Positions 29,338 to 36,710 of a DNA stretch of 48,399 nt are shown piece by piece. Made by a program: the position numbers and the translations under genes. Source of the stretch: Betaproteobacteria bacterium (GTDB lineage Bacteria; Pseudomonadota; Gammaproteobacteria; Burkholderiales; Rhodocyclaceae); assembly GCA_009781085.1 (NCBI GenBank), contig WQYV01000009.1:1-48399 (forward strand). Reading direction: 5' to 3'. The number at the start of each line of letters is the position of its first letter. The first letter of the stretch is position 1. Under the pieces are notes generated by a model. The model had not been told where the DNA came from. It did not search any database and saw only the letters and a program-made list of their open reading frames with translations.

Positions 29338-29877
29338 ATGAACGAAAATTTTGAAATTTACGGCTTTCACGTTGCCGCCATCGTTCATTCGGAACATGGC
29401 GTGGCCGATAACCTGCTGGCCGATTTTGCCTTCGGTCTGCGCCGGGACGGCTGGCGCGTGCAAGGTCTGGTGCAGCAGGAGATAGGCGGGCATGGCAAGG
29501 CGGCGACCATGCTCGTCGATCTCGAAAACGGAATGCGCTATCCGCTGTTCCAGGATCTCGGCCCTGGGTCGACGTCATGCAGTCTCGACCAGAGCAGTCT
29601 GGCGGCTGCCAGCATCGCCTTGCGCGAGGCGCTGGTGCAGCAGCCAGACCTTGCCGTTGCCAACCGTTTCGGCGCGGTCGAGGCCGAAGGCAAAGGGCTG
29701 ATGACCGAAATGCTGGCGCTCATTGCGGATGGCATTCCGCTGATTACGTCCGTAGCGAGCGACTATCTGATGGATTGGCGCATGTTTTGCGGCAATGCCG
29801 GAGTTGAACTGCCGCCCGAAATAGATGCGCTGCGAAACTGGTTCGCTGGCATTCAATCCCGGGAGCGGTCGCCATGA
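29338..29877 (+). CDS. DUF2478 protein, molybdate-transport-associated
   Basis: A 179-residue soluble protein of the DUF2478 type: HVAAIVHSEHGVADNLLADF then AFGLRRDGWRVQGLVQQE at the N terminus, LDQSSLAAASIALREALVQQ in the middle and ANRFGAVEAEGKGLMTEMLA near the end. The fold is thought to be P-loop-like, although a strict Walker A is absent here. Members are often encoded beside molybdenum transport and nitrogenase or Moco genes, and this supports a molybdenum role for the cluster. The biochemical function is unknown. Its stop overlaps the start of the next gene as ATGA. Confidence 0.75.
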   Translation: MNENFEIYGFHVAAIVHSEHGVADNLLADFAFGLRRDGWRVQGLVQQEIGGHGKAATMLVDLENGMRYPLFQDLGPGSTSCSLDQSSLAAASIALREALVQQPDLAVANRFGAVEAEGKGLMTEMLALIADGIPLITSVASDYLMDWRMFCGNAGVELPPEIDALRNWFAGIQSRERSP

Positions 29878-30890
29878 AGCGCCGTACTCTGCTTCGCGCC
29901 GTGGTTTGCGCGTCCTTGCTGGCTCCGCTTGGCGGTATCAGAGCCGCTGCGCAAATCACAAAATCGGGTCTCATCACGGCATTCGGGCGCATGCCGCCGC
30001 CATCAGACATCAAGCGCGTCTATGCTGCCGGCGCCCCGGCCAGCGTGTTGCTGTCGGCACTCGCGCCGCACAAGATGCTCGGCTGGCCGTGGCGGATGTC
30101 AGACGAGGCGCTTGGCGCGCTCGGTTCCCCGCTGCGCGACCTGCCCATGCTTGGGCGCTTGTCTGGGCGCGGGAGCACGATGGCCACGGAAGCCCTGCTT
30201 GCCCTCAAACCCGACCTGATTCTCGACGCCGGCGATGTCGATGACACCTATCTATCGACCGCGCAGCGCGTCACCGAGCAAACGGGTATTCCCTATGTCG
30301 TGATCGAAGGACACCTGGCCGATAGCGCTCGCCAATTGCACGAAACCGGACGAATGCTTGATGTCGAGGCGCGCGGCAACACGTTGGCCGACTACGCCGA
30401 GGAAATCCTGTCGAGCGCGGCTCGCATCCGCGAGGCCATGCCGCTGGAAAAACGTCCGCGCGTCTATTACGGACGGGGGCTGGAAGGGCTGGAAACCGGC
30501 ATGGTCGGATCGCTCCACATGGAGGCCATCGACATCGCCGGCGGCTATAACGTGGCCGCGCAGGGCGGAGACAAAATCGGGCTCGCCCGTGTTTCGCTCG
30601 AACAGGTCATTGGCTGGGCGCCCGAGGTCATCATCACCCAGGACAGCAGCTTTGCCAACCGCATACTGGAAGACCCACGCTGGCGCACCATTCCCGCCGT
30701 GCGAACAAAACGCGTCTACTGTGCGCCGACCATCCCGTTCGGCTGGTTGGACGTTCCTCCAAGCGTCAACCGCCTTGCCGGTGTGATCTGGCTGCTTGCC
30801 CATTTGCACGACGTTGGCAAAGACAGCATGGAGCGCAAGGTAGCCGAGTTTAACCAACTGTTTTACGGCATCGAAAAGCGCGTGCAATGA
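29874..30890 (+). CDS. MolA-like class III periplasmic substrate-binding protein
   Basis: A 338-residue helical-backbone (BtuF/FecB-fold) binding protein. It has an exported N terminus with a twin-arginine-like KRRTLLRAVV, then RVYAAGAPASVLLSALAP, LLALKPDLILDAGDVDDTYL, and near the C terminus FGWLDVPPSVNRLAGVIWLL. This last motif is common in the subgroup related to Haemophilus MolA (HI1472), which binds molybdate and tungstate directly. The family also includes heme, corrinoid and siderophore binders, so ligand choice is inferred from ModE and DUF2478 nearby. It overlaps both neighbours by ATGA, so DUF2478-SBP-permease-ATPase are translationally coupled. Confidence 0.85.
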   Translation: MKRRTLLRAVVCASLLAPLGGIRAAAQITKSGLITAFGRMPPPSDIKRVYAAGAPASVLLSALAPHKMLGWPWRMSDEALGALGSPLRDLPMLGRLSGRGSTMATEALLALKPDLILDAGDVDDTYLSTAQRVTEQTGIPYVVIEGHLADSARQLHETGRMLDVEARGNTLADYAEEILSSAARIREAMPLEKRPRVYYGRGLEGLETGMVGSLHMEAIDIAGGYNVAAQGGDKIGLARVSLEQVIGWAPEVIITQDSSFANRILEDPRWRTIPAVRTKRVYCAPTIPFGWLDVPPSVNRLAGVIWLLAHLHDVGKDSMERKVAEFNQLFYGIEKRVQ

Positions 30891-31915
30891 GTGCGAAAAA
30901 CGCTGCCCTACCGCCGGTTCCCGCGTATCTGCTCGCGTTGCTGGGTATCGTCGCGATCTTCATGGCCGCCTTTGCCTTCGGAAAATATCCGGTTTCGCCA
31001 TCTAACTTACTACGCTCCGCCATCGCCCGCCTGACGGGAGGTAGCGCAGGGCTGCCGGAAGCCATCGAGATCGTCATCTGGAACATCCGCCTGCCCCGCG
31101 TTGTCGCCGGGATGCTGGTCGGCGCTGCGCTGGCTGCTGCGGGAGCGGCCTACCAGAACATGTTTCGCAACCCGTTGGTGTCGCCGGACATCCTCGGCGT
31201 TTCTGCCGGAGCCGGTTTCGGTGCCACGCTTGGGATCTTTTTTGGCTTTTCGCTGGTAGCCATACAAATCACCGCCTTTGTTTTCGGTTTGGCTGCCGTC
31301 GGTATCGTCTATGGCATTTCAGGGCTGGTGCGGCGGCACGACCCGGTTCTCGTCCTGGTGCTCGCGGGTGTAACCGTTGGCGCCCTGTTCGGTGCGGGCG
31401 TTTCGTTGTTCAAAATCCTCTCGGACCCTCATTCGCAGCAGCTCAGCAGCATCACCTTCTGGTTGCTCGGCAGCCTGAATGGCATCAATTCCCGCGATCT
31501 CGCATCGGCTGCGCCGCTTGTCCTCATCGGGCTTGTGCCGATGGTATTGCTGCGTTGGCGCGTCAACCTCCTCAGCCTACCGGACGAAGAAGCCGCGGCC
31601 CTCGGTGTCGACGTCGCCCGCTTGCGCCTGGTTCTGATCGTTGCGGCAACATTGGTGACCGCTACCATCGTTTCAATTGCAGGCATCGTCGGGTGGGTCG
31701 GCCTCGTCGTTCCGCATGCCGCACGTTTTCTGGTCGGCCCAAACTTTTCCAGGCTGTTGCCCGCATCGCTCCTGCTCGGGGCCGGCTTTGTCGTTGGCAC
31801 CGATGTTCTGGCGCGGACATTGGTCGTTATCGAGCTGCCGCTCGGCATCGTCACCGCCATGGTCGGCGCCCCGTTCTTCCTTTATCTGCTGGCACATACC
31901 GGAAAAACCGAATGA
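30887..31915 (+). CDS. FecCD/BtuC-type ABC transporter permease (MolB-like)
   Basis: A 342-residue inner-membrane permease with about ten hydrophobic helices. It has the family's conserved WNIRLPRVVAGMLVGAALAA, FRNPLVSPDILGVSAGAGFG, the LSSITFWLLGSLNG stretch, and IAGIVGWVGLVVPHAARFLV near the end. It would form the homodimeric channel for substrate delivered by the upstream binding protein. The stop overlaps the ATPase start (ATGA). Confidence 0.95.
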   Translation: MSAKNAALPPVPAYLLALLGIVAIFMAAFAFGKYPVSPSNLLRSAIARLTGGSAGLPEAIEIVIWNIRLPRVVAGMLVGAALAAAGAAYQNMFRNPLVSPDILGVSAGAGFGATLGIFFGFSLVAIQITAFVFGLAAVGIVYGISGLVRRHDPVLVLVLAGVTVGALFGAGVSLFKILSDPHSQQLSSITFWLLGSLNGINSRDLASAAPLVLIGLVPMVLLRWRVNLLSLPDEEAAALGVDVARLRLVLIVAATLVTATIVSIAGIVGWVGLVVPHAARFLVGPNFSRLLPASLLLGAGFVVGTDVLARTLVVIELPLGIVTAMVGAPFFLYLLAHTGKTE

Positions 31916-32676
31916 ACGTCATCGAAACGCGCGATCTGAGCATCGGTTATGGCCGCAAGACGGTCATGGACTCGCTCGCATTCGATGTCAGAGTCGGCGA
32001 AGTGCTTTGCCTGCTCGGGCCGAATGGCGGCGGCAAGACGACCTTGTTCAAGACCCTGCTCGGCCTGTTGCCGCCGCTGTCGGGCCAAGTGCGCGTGCTT
32101 GGGGAAAGCATTACCGGCTGGTCTCGCCTGGCTTTTGCACAGCGCGTCGCCTACATGCCACAAGCGCATGCTGGAGTATTCCCTTTTACCGTCAGCGAAA
32201 TCGTGTTGATGGGACGCACCGCGCGCATCGGGCGCTTTGCCATCCCTTCCAGGCACGACCGCAAAATTGCCGCAGGCTGCCTGGAGATGCTTGGAATCGC
32301 CCATCTGGGCGAGTGCATCTATACGGCGATCAGCGGAGGCGAGCGCCAACTGGCACTGATTGCGCGTGCGCTGGCACAGCAACCGGCAGTGCTGGTGATG
32401 GATGAGCCGACCGCCAGCCTCGACTTTGGCAACCAGATTCGCATCCTTGGGCACATCGACCGTTTACGCAATCAGGGAATCACCATCCTGATGTCGACCC
32501 ATCAGCCGGAACACGCCCTGCGCGTTGCCGACCGCATCGCACTGCTTGCGCCCGGAAGCATCGCGGGGATTGGCGCGCCCAAGGACATCGCCACGCCGGA
32601 CAAGCTGGCCGCGCTCTACGGCGTCACCGAGGATGAAATCACCGCCTATCTCCCCGCACGCGCCCTGCCCAATTGA
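31912..32676 (+). CDS. FecE/BtuD-type ABC transporter ATP-binding protein (MolC-like)
   Basis: A 254-residue ABC ATPase. Walker A is LLGPNGGGKTTLFK, the signature is ISGGERQLALIARAL, Walker B is VLVMDEPTASLDFG, and the H-loop histidine is in MSTHQPEHALR. The ORF track starts at 31555, but that extension runs through the permease gene in another frame. ATG at 31912 gives the usual MNVIETRDLSIGYG start. It powers the permease encoded just upstream. Confidence 0.95.
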   Translation: MNVIETRDLSIGYGRKTVMDSLAFDVRVGEVLCLLGPNGGGKTTLFKTLLGLLPPLSGQVRVLGESITGWSRLAFAQRVAYMPQAHAGVFPFTVSEIVLMGRTARIGRFAIPSRHDRKIAAGCLEMLGIAHLGECIYTAISGGERQLALIARALAQQPAVLVMDEPTASLDFGNQIRILGHIDRLRNQGITILMSTHQPEHALRVADRIALLAPGSIAGIGAPKDIATPDKLAALYGVTEDEITAYLPARALPN

Positions 32677-32694
32677 GAATGAGAAACCCGCTCC

Positions 32695-33492
32695 ATGACA
32701 ATCGCCGCCATTGATTTCTCCCGCTTGTATCGCGACCACATGATGATGGCCGGTAAGGCAAAACCAAACAGCGCCTGGGATATACGCGCATCCAGCATGA
32801 ACCGAAGAGCAAAAAAAGAGCGATATGCGGATGAATTCATCTCGCGCATAGACCTGACCAACGCCCGCACCCTGCTGGATGTTGGCTGTGGCACCGGCGT
32901 TATCTGCCTGCCGCTGGCCGCACGGCTTGAGCGCGTCATCGGCCTGGATTACAGCGCGGCCATGCTCGACGAACTGAAAAAAAACATCGCAACGCAGGGC
33001 ATTGCCAACGCCGACGCCCTGCATCTGGCCTTTGAAGACGACTGGTCGGACGTACCCGAATGCGACATCGTCGTCGCTTCGCGTTCAACCCAAGTGGAGG
33101 ACATCGGCAACGCGCTGGAAAAACTCAACGCCAAAGCGAAAAAGCGCGTCTACCTCACGCATCTGGTCGGGGGGAACTTCATCGACCAGAAGATTTTCGA
33201 TGCCATTGGCCGTCGCAAACCGCAGCCAGCGCCCGACTACATCTACTTGCTCAATATCCTGCACAGCCGGAATATCCACCCGAGGCTCGACTACTTCGAC
33301 AACGAAGGCCCCCTTGATGGCATCACCGACTTCGATGAATTCCTGCAACGCATCACCTGGTCGCTTGGCGAACTCGACACGAACGAATGCGCCCGACTGC
33401 AAGCATGGTTTGCTGAGGTCATGGCGAGCGGCGGCCTCAAAACGACCCTGCGCTGGGCTTTCATCTCCTGGGAAAAAACAAACAACGGGTGA
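32695..33492 (+). CDS. Class I SAM-dependent methyltransferase
   Basis: A 265-residue methyltransferase with the SAM-binding motif I LLDVGCGTGVICLPLAARLE near residues 61-80, then VIGLDYSAAMLDELKKNI and the post-II part CDIVVASRSTQVED. The C-terminal part (YIYLLNILHSRNIHPRLDYF) is not diagnostic. Similar methyltransferases occur in FecCD-type metal or chelate transporter clusters with DUF364 proteins. The substrate is unknown; modification of a chelating small molecule is one idea. It begins 18 bases after the ATPase gene. Confidence 0.8.
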   Translation: MTIAAIDFSRLYRDHMMMAGKAKPNSAWDIRASSMNRRAKKERYADEFISRIDLTNARTLLDVGCGTGVICLPLAARLERVIGLDYSAAMLDELKKNIATQGIANADALHLAFEDDWSDVPECDIVVASRSTQVEDIGNALEKLNAKAKKRVYLTHLVGGNFIDQKIFDAIGRRKPQPAPDYIYLLNILHSRNIHPRLDYFDNEGPLDGITDFDEFLQRITWSLGELDTNECARLQAWFAEVMASGGLKTTLRWAFISWEKTNNG

Positions 33493-33542
33493 ACTCATCC
33501 CAGCTTTTTGCGACCGTACTTACCAAACGACAGTCCATCGCC

Positions 33543-34382
33543 ATGAACACAACAACCCTGCTATCCGAACTGCACGCCACCGCACTCGAACGGCTTGGCC
33601 CGGAGGCCGAAACGCTGAAACTGGAACGAGCGGTGCTCGGCATATTTTTTACCGGCGTCAAACTGAATAACGGCGCTGGCGGGATGTGCGCGACACCGGT
33701 CAAAACAGTGCCCGAGGCCGTATGCTGCCCCAGTTCTGCCAATGCCATGCCGACTCCCGGAAAAATATCGGGACTCAGCGTAAAACAGGTTATGGACGAC
33801 CTTAACCGTCCGCAGGGTTTGCGCCGGGGCTTGGCCATCGCCACGCTCAACGCGGTGGCAGAAACGCTCTGGAAGCGAGACGGTCCGCCAGCCGGTACCA
33901 TCCAGCTTGAAGGCGACGCCTTCGATGCGCTCATACTCGAGCCCGGCCAGTCTGTTGCGCTGGTTGGCGCATTTCCGCCCTACCTGCGCGAACTGCGTCG
34001 GCGCAACCAGCCCTTCAAGGTGCTCGAACTCGACCCGGCCACCCTCAAACCTGAGGAACTGCCTTACTACGTGCCCGCCGAACGAGCCGCCGAGGTGGTC
34101 CCATTCGCGGATGTCTTCATCACCACAGGAACCACCCTCATCAACGGCTCGCTCGACGGCCTGCTGCAACTGCTGCGGCCCGGCGCCAAGGCGGCGATCA
34201 TCGGCCCGACCACGACGCTGATCGCCGAACCCTATGCACGGCGCAACGTCGCGATCATCGGCGGGGCGCGAGTCAAAGCCCCGGACGAATTGCTCGACTT
34301 GCTGGCCGAAGGCGGATCCGGCTATCACTTCTTTGATAAAACGGTGGAGCGTGTCACCTTGCGCTTCTCGCCCGGAACATAA
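33543..34382 (+). CDS. DUF364/COG2014 family protein, putative heavy-metal chelation domain
   Basis: A protein of about 279 residues matching the DUF364/DUF4213 pair. The N-terminal part has LERAVLGIFFTGVKLNNGAG then MCATPVKTVPEAVCCPSSAN. The C-terminal Rossmann-like part has VALVGAFPPYLRELRRRNQP, FADVFITTGTTLINGSLDGL and KAAIIGPTTTLIAEPYARRN. The family is called a putative heavy-metal chelation domain on structural grounds; its reaction is not established. A GTG at 33489 overlapping the previous stop would add 18 residues; I favour ATG 33543 from the family-like start MNTTTLLSEL. The closely spaced CCP and CATP motifs could be metal ligands. Confidence 0.8.
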   Translation: MNTTTLLSELHATALERLGPEAETLKLERAVLGIFFTGVKLNNGAGGMCATPVKTVPEAVCCPSSANAMPTPGKISGLSVKQVMDDLNRPQGLRRGLAIATLNAVAETLWKRDGPPAGTIQLEGDAFDALILEPGQSVALVGAFPPYLRELRRRNQPFKVLELDPATLKPEELPYYVPAERAAEVVPFADVFITTGTTLINGSLDGLLQLLRPGAKAAIIGPTTTLIAEPYARRNVAIIGGARVKAPDELLDLLAEGGSGYHFFDKTVERVTLRFSPGT

Positions 34383-34405
34383 GCACCTTGATTTGACATG
34401 CTGAG

Positions 34406-35203
34406 ATGAGTTTGCAGGCAAAAGCTCCCCTGTCCGACAGCGCCACCTTGCGCCAACCTCCATCCAGCCCAACCCGCTGGATACGGGTGGCCGTACAGTG
34501 GCTTGGCGTCGGGCTGGCGCATGGTGTAGTGCTTGCTGCCGTCCTGCAAGCATCGCCACCACCGCCACGAATCATGCCCAAAGTGATTCAGGCTGGCCTG
34601 ATTGCGTCGACCTCTTTGCCCGCCGGTCTCTCGGAATATTCATTCCAGGAGGAACGGTTGGAGCCGCCCAAGTTGCCACCAAAACCTCAGCAGCCAAAAA
34701 AATCCAAACCTCCAAAGGAAACAAAGCAAAAGCCACCTATCCCCAAAAATCCGAAACCGCTGCTTGCCGCTGCATCCGTCAGCGAAGAGGCATCCGCTTC
34801 TTCATATGAAGTCGCGCAACCTTCAGTTGAGCCTTCCCAAAGCGTTCCTGCCGCAACAGGCTCAGATTCATCCGCGTCATTGGCACTGGCACCGACATCG
34901 GCAGGCAGCCCAGCTACCGGCACGCTAGTAGCGCCCATATTCAATGCCGACTACCTGGAGAATCCGCCCCCAGCCTATCCGCAACTCTCCCGTCGGCGCG
35001 GTGAAACCGGGAGCGTCCTGTTGCGTGTCTACGTATCCGCCGATGGGCGTGCCAAGCGCGTCGAAATCGACAAGTCCTCCGGTTTCGAGCGCCTCGACAC
35101 CGCCGCACGCAATGCAGTTTCCGGATGGCGTTTTGTGCCCGCCCGACGCGGAAGCGAACATGTTGCAGCCTGGGTGCTGGTTCCTATCTCTTTTGTGTTG
35201 TGA
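34406..35203 (+). CDS. tonB: TonB-family energy transducer
   Basis: A 265-residue TonB protein. It has one N-terminal membrane helix near residues 28-50 (VAVQWLGVGLAHGVVLAAVL), a Pro/Lys-rich periplasmic spacer (PKPQQPKKSKPPKETKQKPP), a Ser/Ala-rich linker and a C-terminal TonB domain (NPPPAYPQLSRRRGETGSVL ... GFERLDTAARNAVSGWRFVP). With ExbB and ExbD it couples the proton gradient to the receptor encoded upstream, by contact with the TonB box. It is 23 bases from the DUF364 gene. Confidence 0.95.
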   Translation: MSLQAKAPLSDSATLRQPPSSPTRWIRVAVQWLGVGLAHGVVLAAVLQASPPPPRIMPKVIQAGLIASTSLPAGLSEYSFQEERLEPPKLPPKPQQPKKSKPPKETKQKPPIPKNPKPLLAAASVSEEASASSYEVAQPSVEPSQSVPAATGSDSSASLALAPTSAGSPATGTLVAPIFNADYLENPPPAYPQLSRRRGETGSVLLRVYVSADGRAKRVEIDKSSGFERLDTAARNAVSGWRFVPARRGSEHVAAWVLVPISFVL

Positions 35204-35211
35204 GTTCTCCC

Positions 35212-35943
35212 ATGAATGATCCCGTCCTTGGTTTCTCCCATTTCCTTTCCCAGGCAGACAATGTTGCACGGTTCATCCTCGCTTTGATGCTGATTGCCTC
35301 GCTGCTAACTTGGGGAATCGTCACCGACCGCTTGGTCAACCACTGGCTGCTCAGACGCCGCAGCAAAAACTTTTTTGCCCGGTTTCTGCGTATCGATTCC
35401 TTTACCGAATTGATGAAAAACAGTGAATTTGACCAGAACGATCCCTATTCTCGGCTCACGCGCAATACCGTTGACACAGCCCGTCATTACGCCGCATGCG
35501 ATGCCAGCCATGTCAATGCCGCGGGTGAGCCATCCGAATTCTTTACCCGTTCCTTACGGCAAGGCATCGAAAAAGAGACCGAACAGCTCGAACGCGGCCT
35601 CACCATGCTGGCCTCGATAGGATCGACAGCGCCATTCGTAGGACTGTTCGGTACGGTCTGGGGCATCTACCACGCCCTGCTCTCCATCGGGTTATCCGGT
35701 CAGGGGACGCTCGACAAAATTGCCGGCCCTGTTGGCGAGGCGCTAATCATGACCGCCATCGGCCTTGCTGTCGCAATCCCCGCTGTGCTTGGATACAACG
35801 CGCTAGTCCGGCGCAATCGTGTCGTTCTGTCCCGGCTTGATGCCTTCGGCCATGATCTGCTGATCCTTGCCATGACAGGCGCCCCGCTGGAACGCAGCGT
35901 GCGTACTCACATACGTGCCGTGCATGTTGCCGGAGACGCATGA
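35212..35943 (+). CDS. exbB: ExbB-type proton channel protein
   Basis: A 243-residue MotA/TolQ/ExbB protein. It has an N-terminal membrane helix (FILALMLIASLLTWGIVTDR), a cytoplasmic loop and two further helices (GLTMLASIGSTAPFVGLFGT and GEALIMTAIGLAVAIPAVLG) bearing the family's conserved Gly/Thr residues. The ORF track starts at 35125 inside tonB; the real start is ATG 35212 (MNDPVLGFSHFL). The stop overlaps the exbD start. Confidence 0.95.
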   Translation: MNDPVLGFSHFLSQADNVARFILALMLIASLLTWGIVTDRLVNHWLLRRRSKNFFARFLRIDSFTELMKNSEFDQNDPYSRLTRNTVDTARHYAACDASHVNAAGEPSEFFTRSLRQGIEKETEQLERGLTMLASIGSTAPFVGLFGTVWGIYHALLSIGLSGQGTLDKIAGPVGEALIMTAIGLAVAIPAVLGYNALVRRNRVVLSRLDAFGHDLLILAMTGAPLERSVRTHIRAVHVAGDA

Positions 35944-36353
35944 TGGCACTTGGAACACTAGGTACCACCAACCGCCCGATGGCCGAAATTAATATGATCC
36001 CACTGATCGACGTCATGCTGGTATTGCTGGTGATATTTATCGTCACCGCCCCGCTATTGACTCACGCAGTCAAGATCGAACTCCCGAAAGCCGCCAGCCA
36101 GCCCAACACCAGCCAGATGGATCACATCGAAGTGGCCGTGCAACGCGACGGGCAGCTTTACTGGAACGGCCAGCCGGTCACGGCTCCGGAACTGGAACGA
36201 TACGCGGCACAACTGGCTGCCAGTGCATCAACGGCCGAAATTCACCTCAAGGGCGACGACGCCGTTCCTTACGGAAATATGGCACGGGTACTGTCGTTGC
36301 TTGCACGGCAGGGTTTGTCTCATATCGGCTTTGTCACCGAACCACCAAAATAA
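35940..36353 (+). CDS. exbD: ExbD-type proton channel protein
   Basis: A 137-residue ExbD/TolR protein. It has a single membrane helix containing the essential Asp (MAEINMIPLIDVMLVLLVIF) followed by a periplasmic domain (YWNGQPVTAPELERYAAQLA). It starts with ATGATG overlapping the exbB TGA. It is the last gene of the predicted uptake locus; an IS remnant begins directly after its stop. Confidence 0.95.
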   Translation: MMALGTLGTTNRPMAEINMIPLIDVMLVLLVIFIVTAPLLTHAVKIELPKAASQPNTSQMDHIEVAVQRDGQLYWNGQPVTAPELERYAAQLAASASTAEIHLKGDDAVPYGNMARVLSLLARQGLSHIGFVTEPPK

Positions 36354-36377
36354 TTGTCACTCGACTATCTGATAATG

Positions 36378-36578
36378 AACATGCTGATGAAAAATGACGG
36401 GCGGCTGGGGAGGAATTGGCTCAAGGGGACGCTGGGGGACCGCCTGCACGCGGTGCTGTGCGGGGCCGGACACAACCTGCGCATGATCCTCAGGAAGCTG
36501 CGGCTTCTTTTTGCCCTGGTTTTTATCGGGCTACGTGCCGCACGGCAACGCTTCGGATTAGGGAACTTCGCCGTCTGA
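36378..36578 (+). pseudogene. C-terminal remnant of an IS5-family transposase
   Basis: The frame encodes GRLGRNWLKGTLGDRLHAVL then CGAGHNLRMILRKLRLLFAL, which matches the C terminus of IS5-family transposases (RM.RN.LKG..GDA.NAVLCGAGHNLR). The upstream catalytic part is missing, and the fragment sits right after the exbD stop. It marks an old insertion at the junction of the import locus and the type VI cargo island. The 130 bases that follow (to 36710) are AT-rich with no gene; I could not identify the element's terminal repeat with confidence. Confidence 0.8.
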
Positions 36579-36710
36579 CAGGATGGCTTCTCAAAATAGG
36601 CTATTGTTCAAGGCCGACTATTTACCGTAGGCCGAAAAGGTTGCAAAAAAAAGAAGAAAGAAAAACCAACCGAGTTTATTCATAATTCGCAGCTTTTGGT
36701 AGCAGAGTTT

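Noticed and set aside
33561-34568. 335-codon minus-strand ORF
   Set aside because: Antisense to the DUF364 gene and the tonB start; no recognisable motif.
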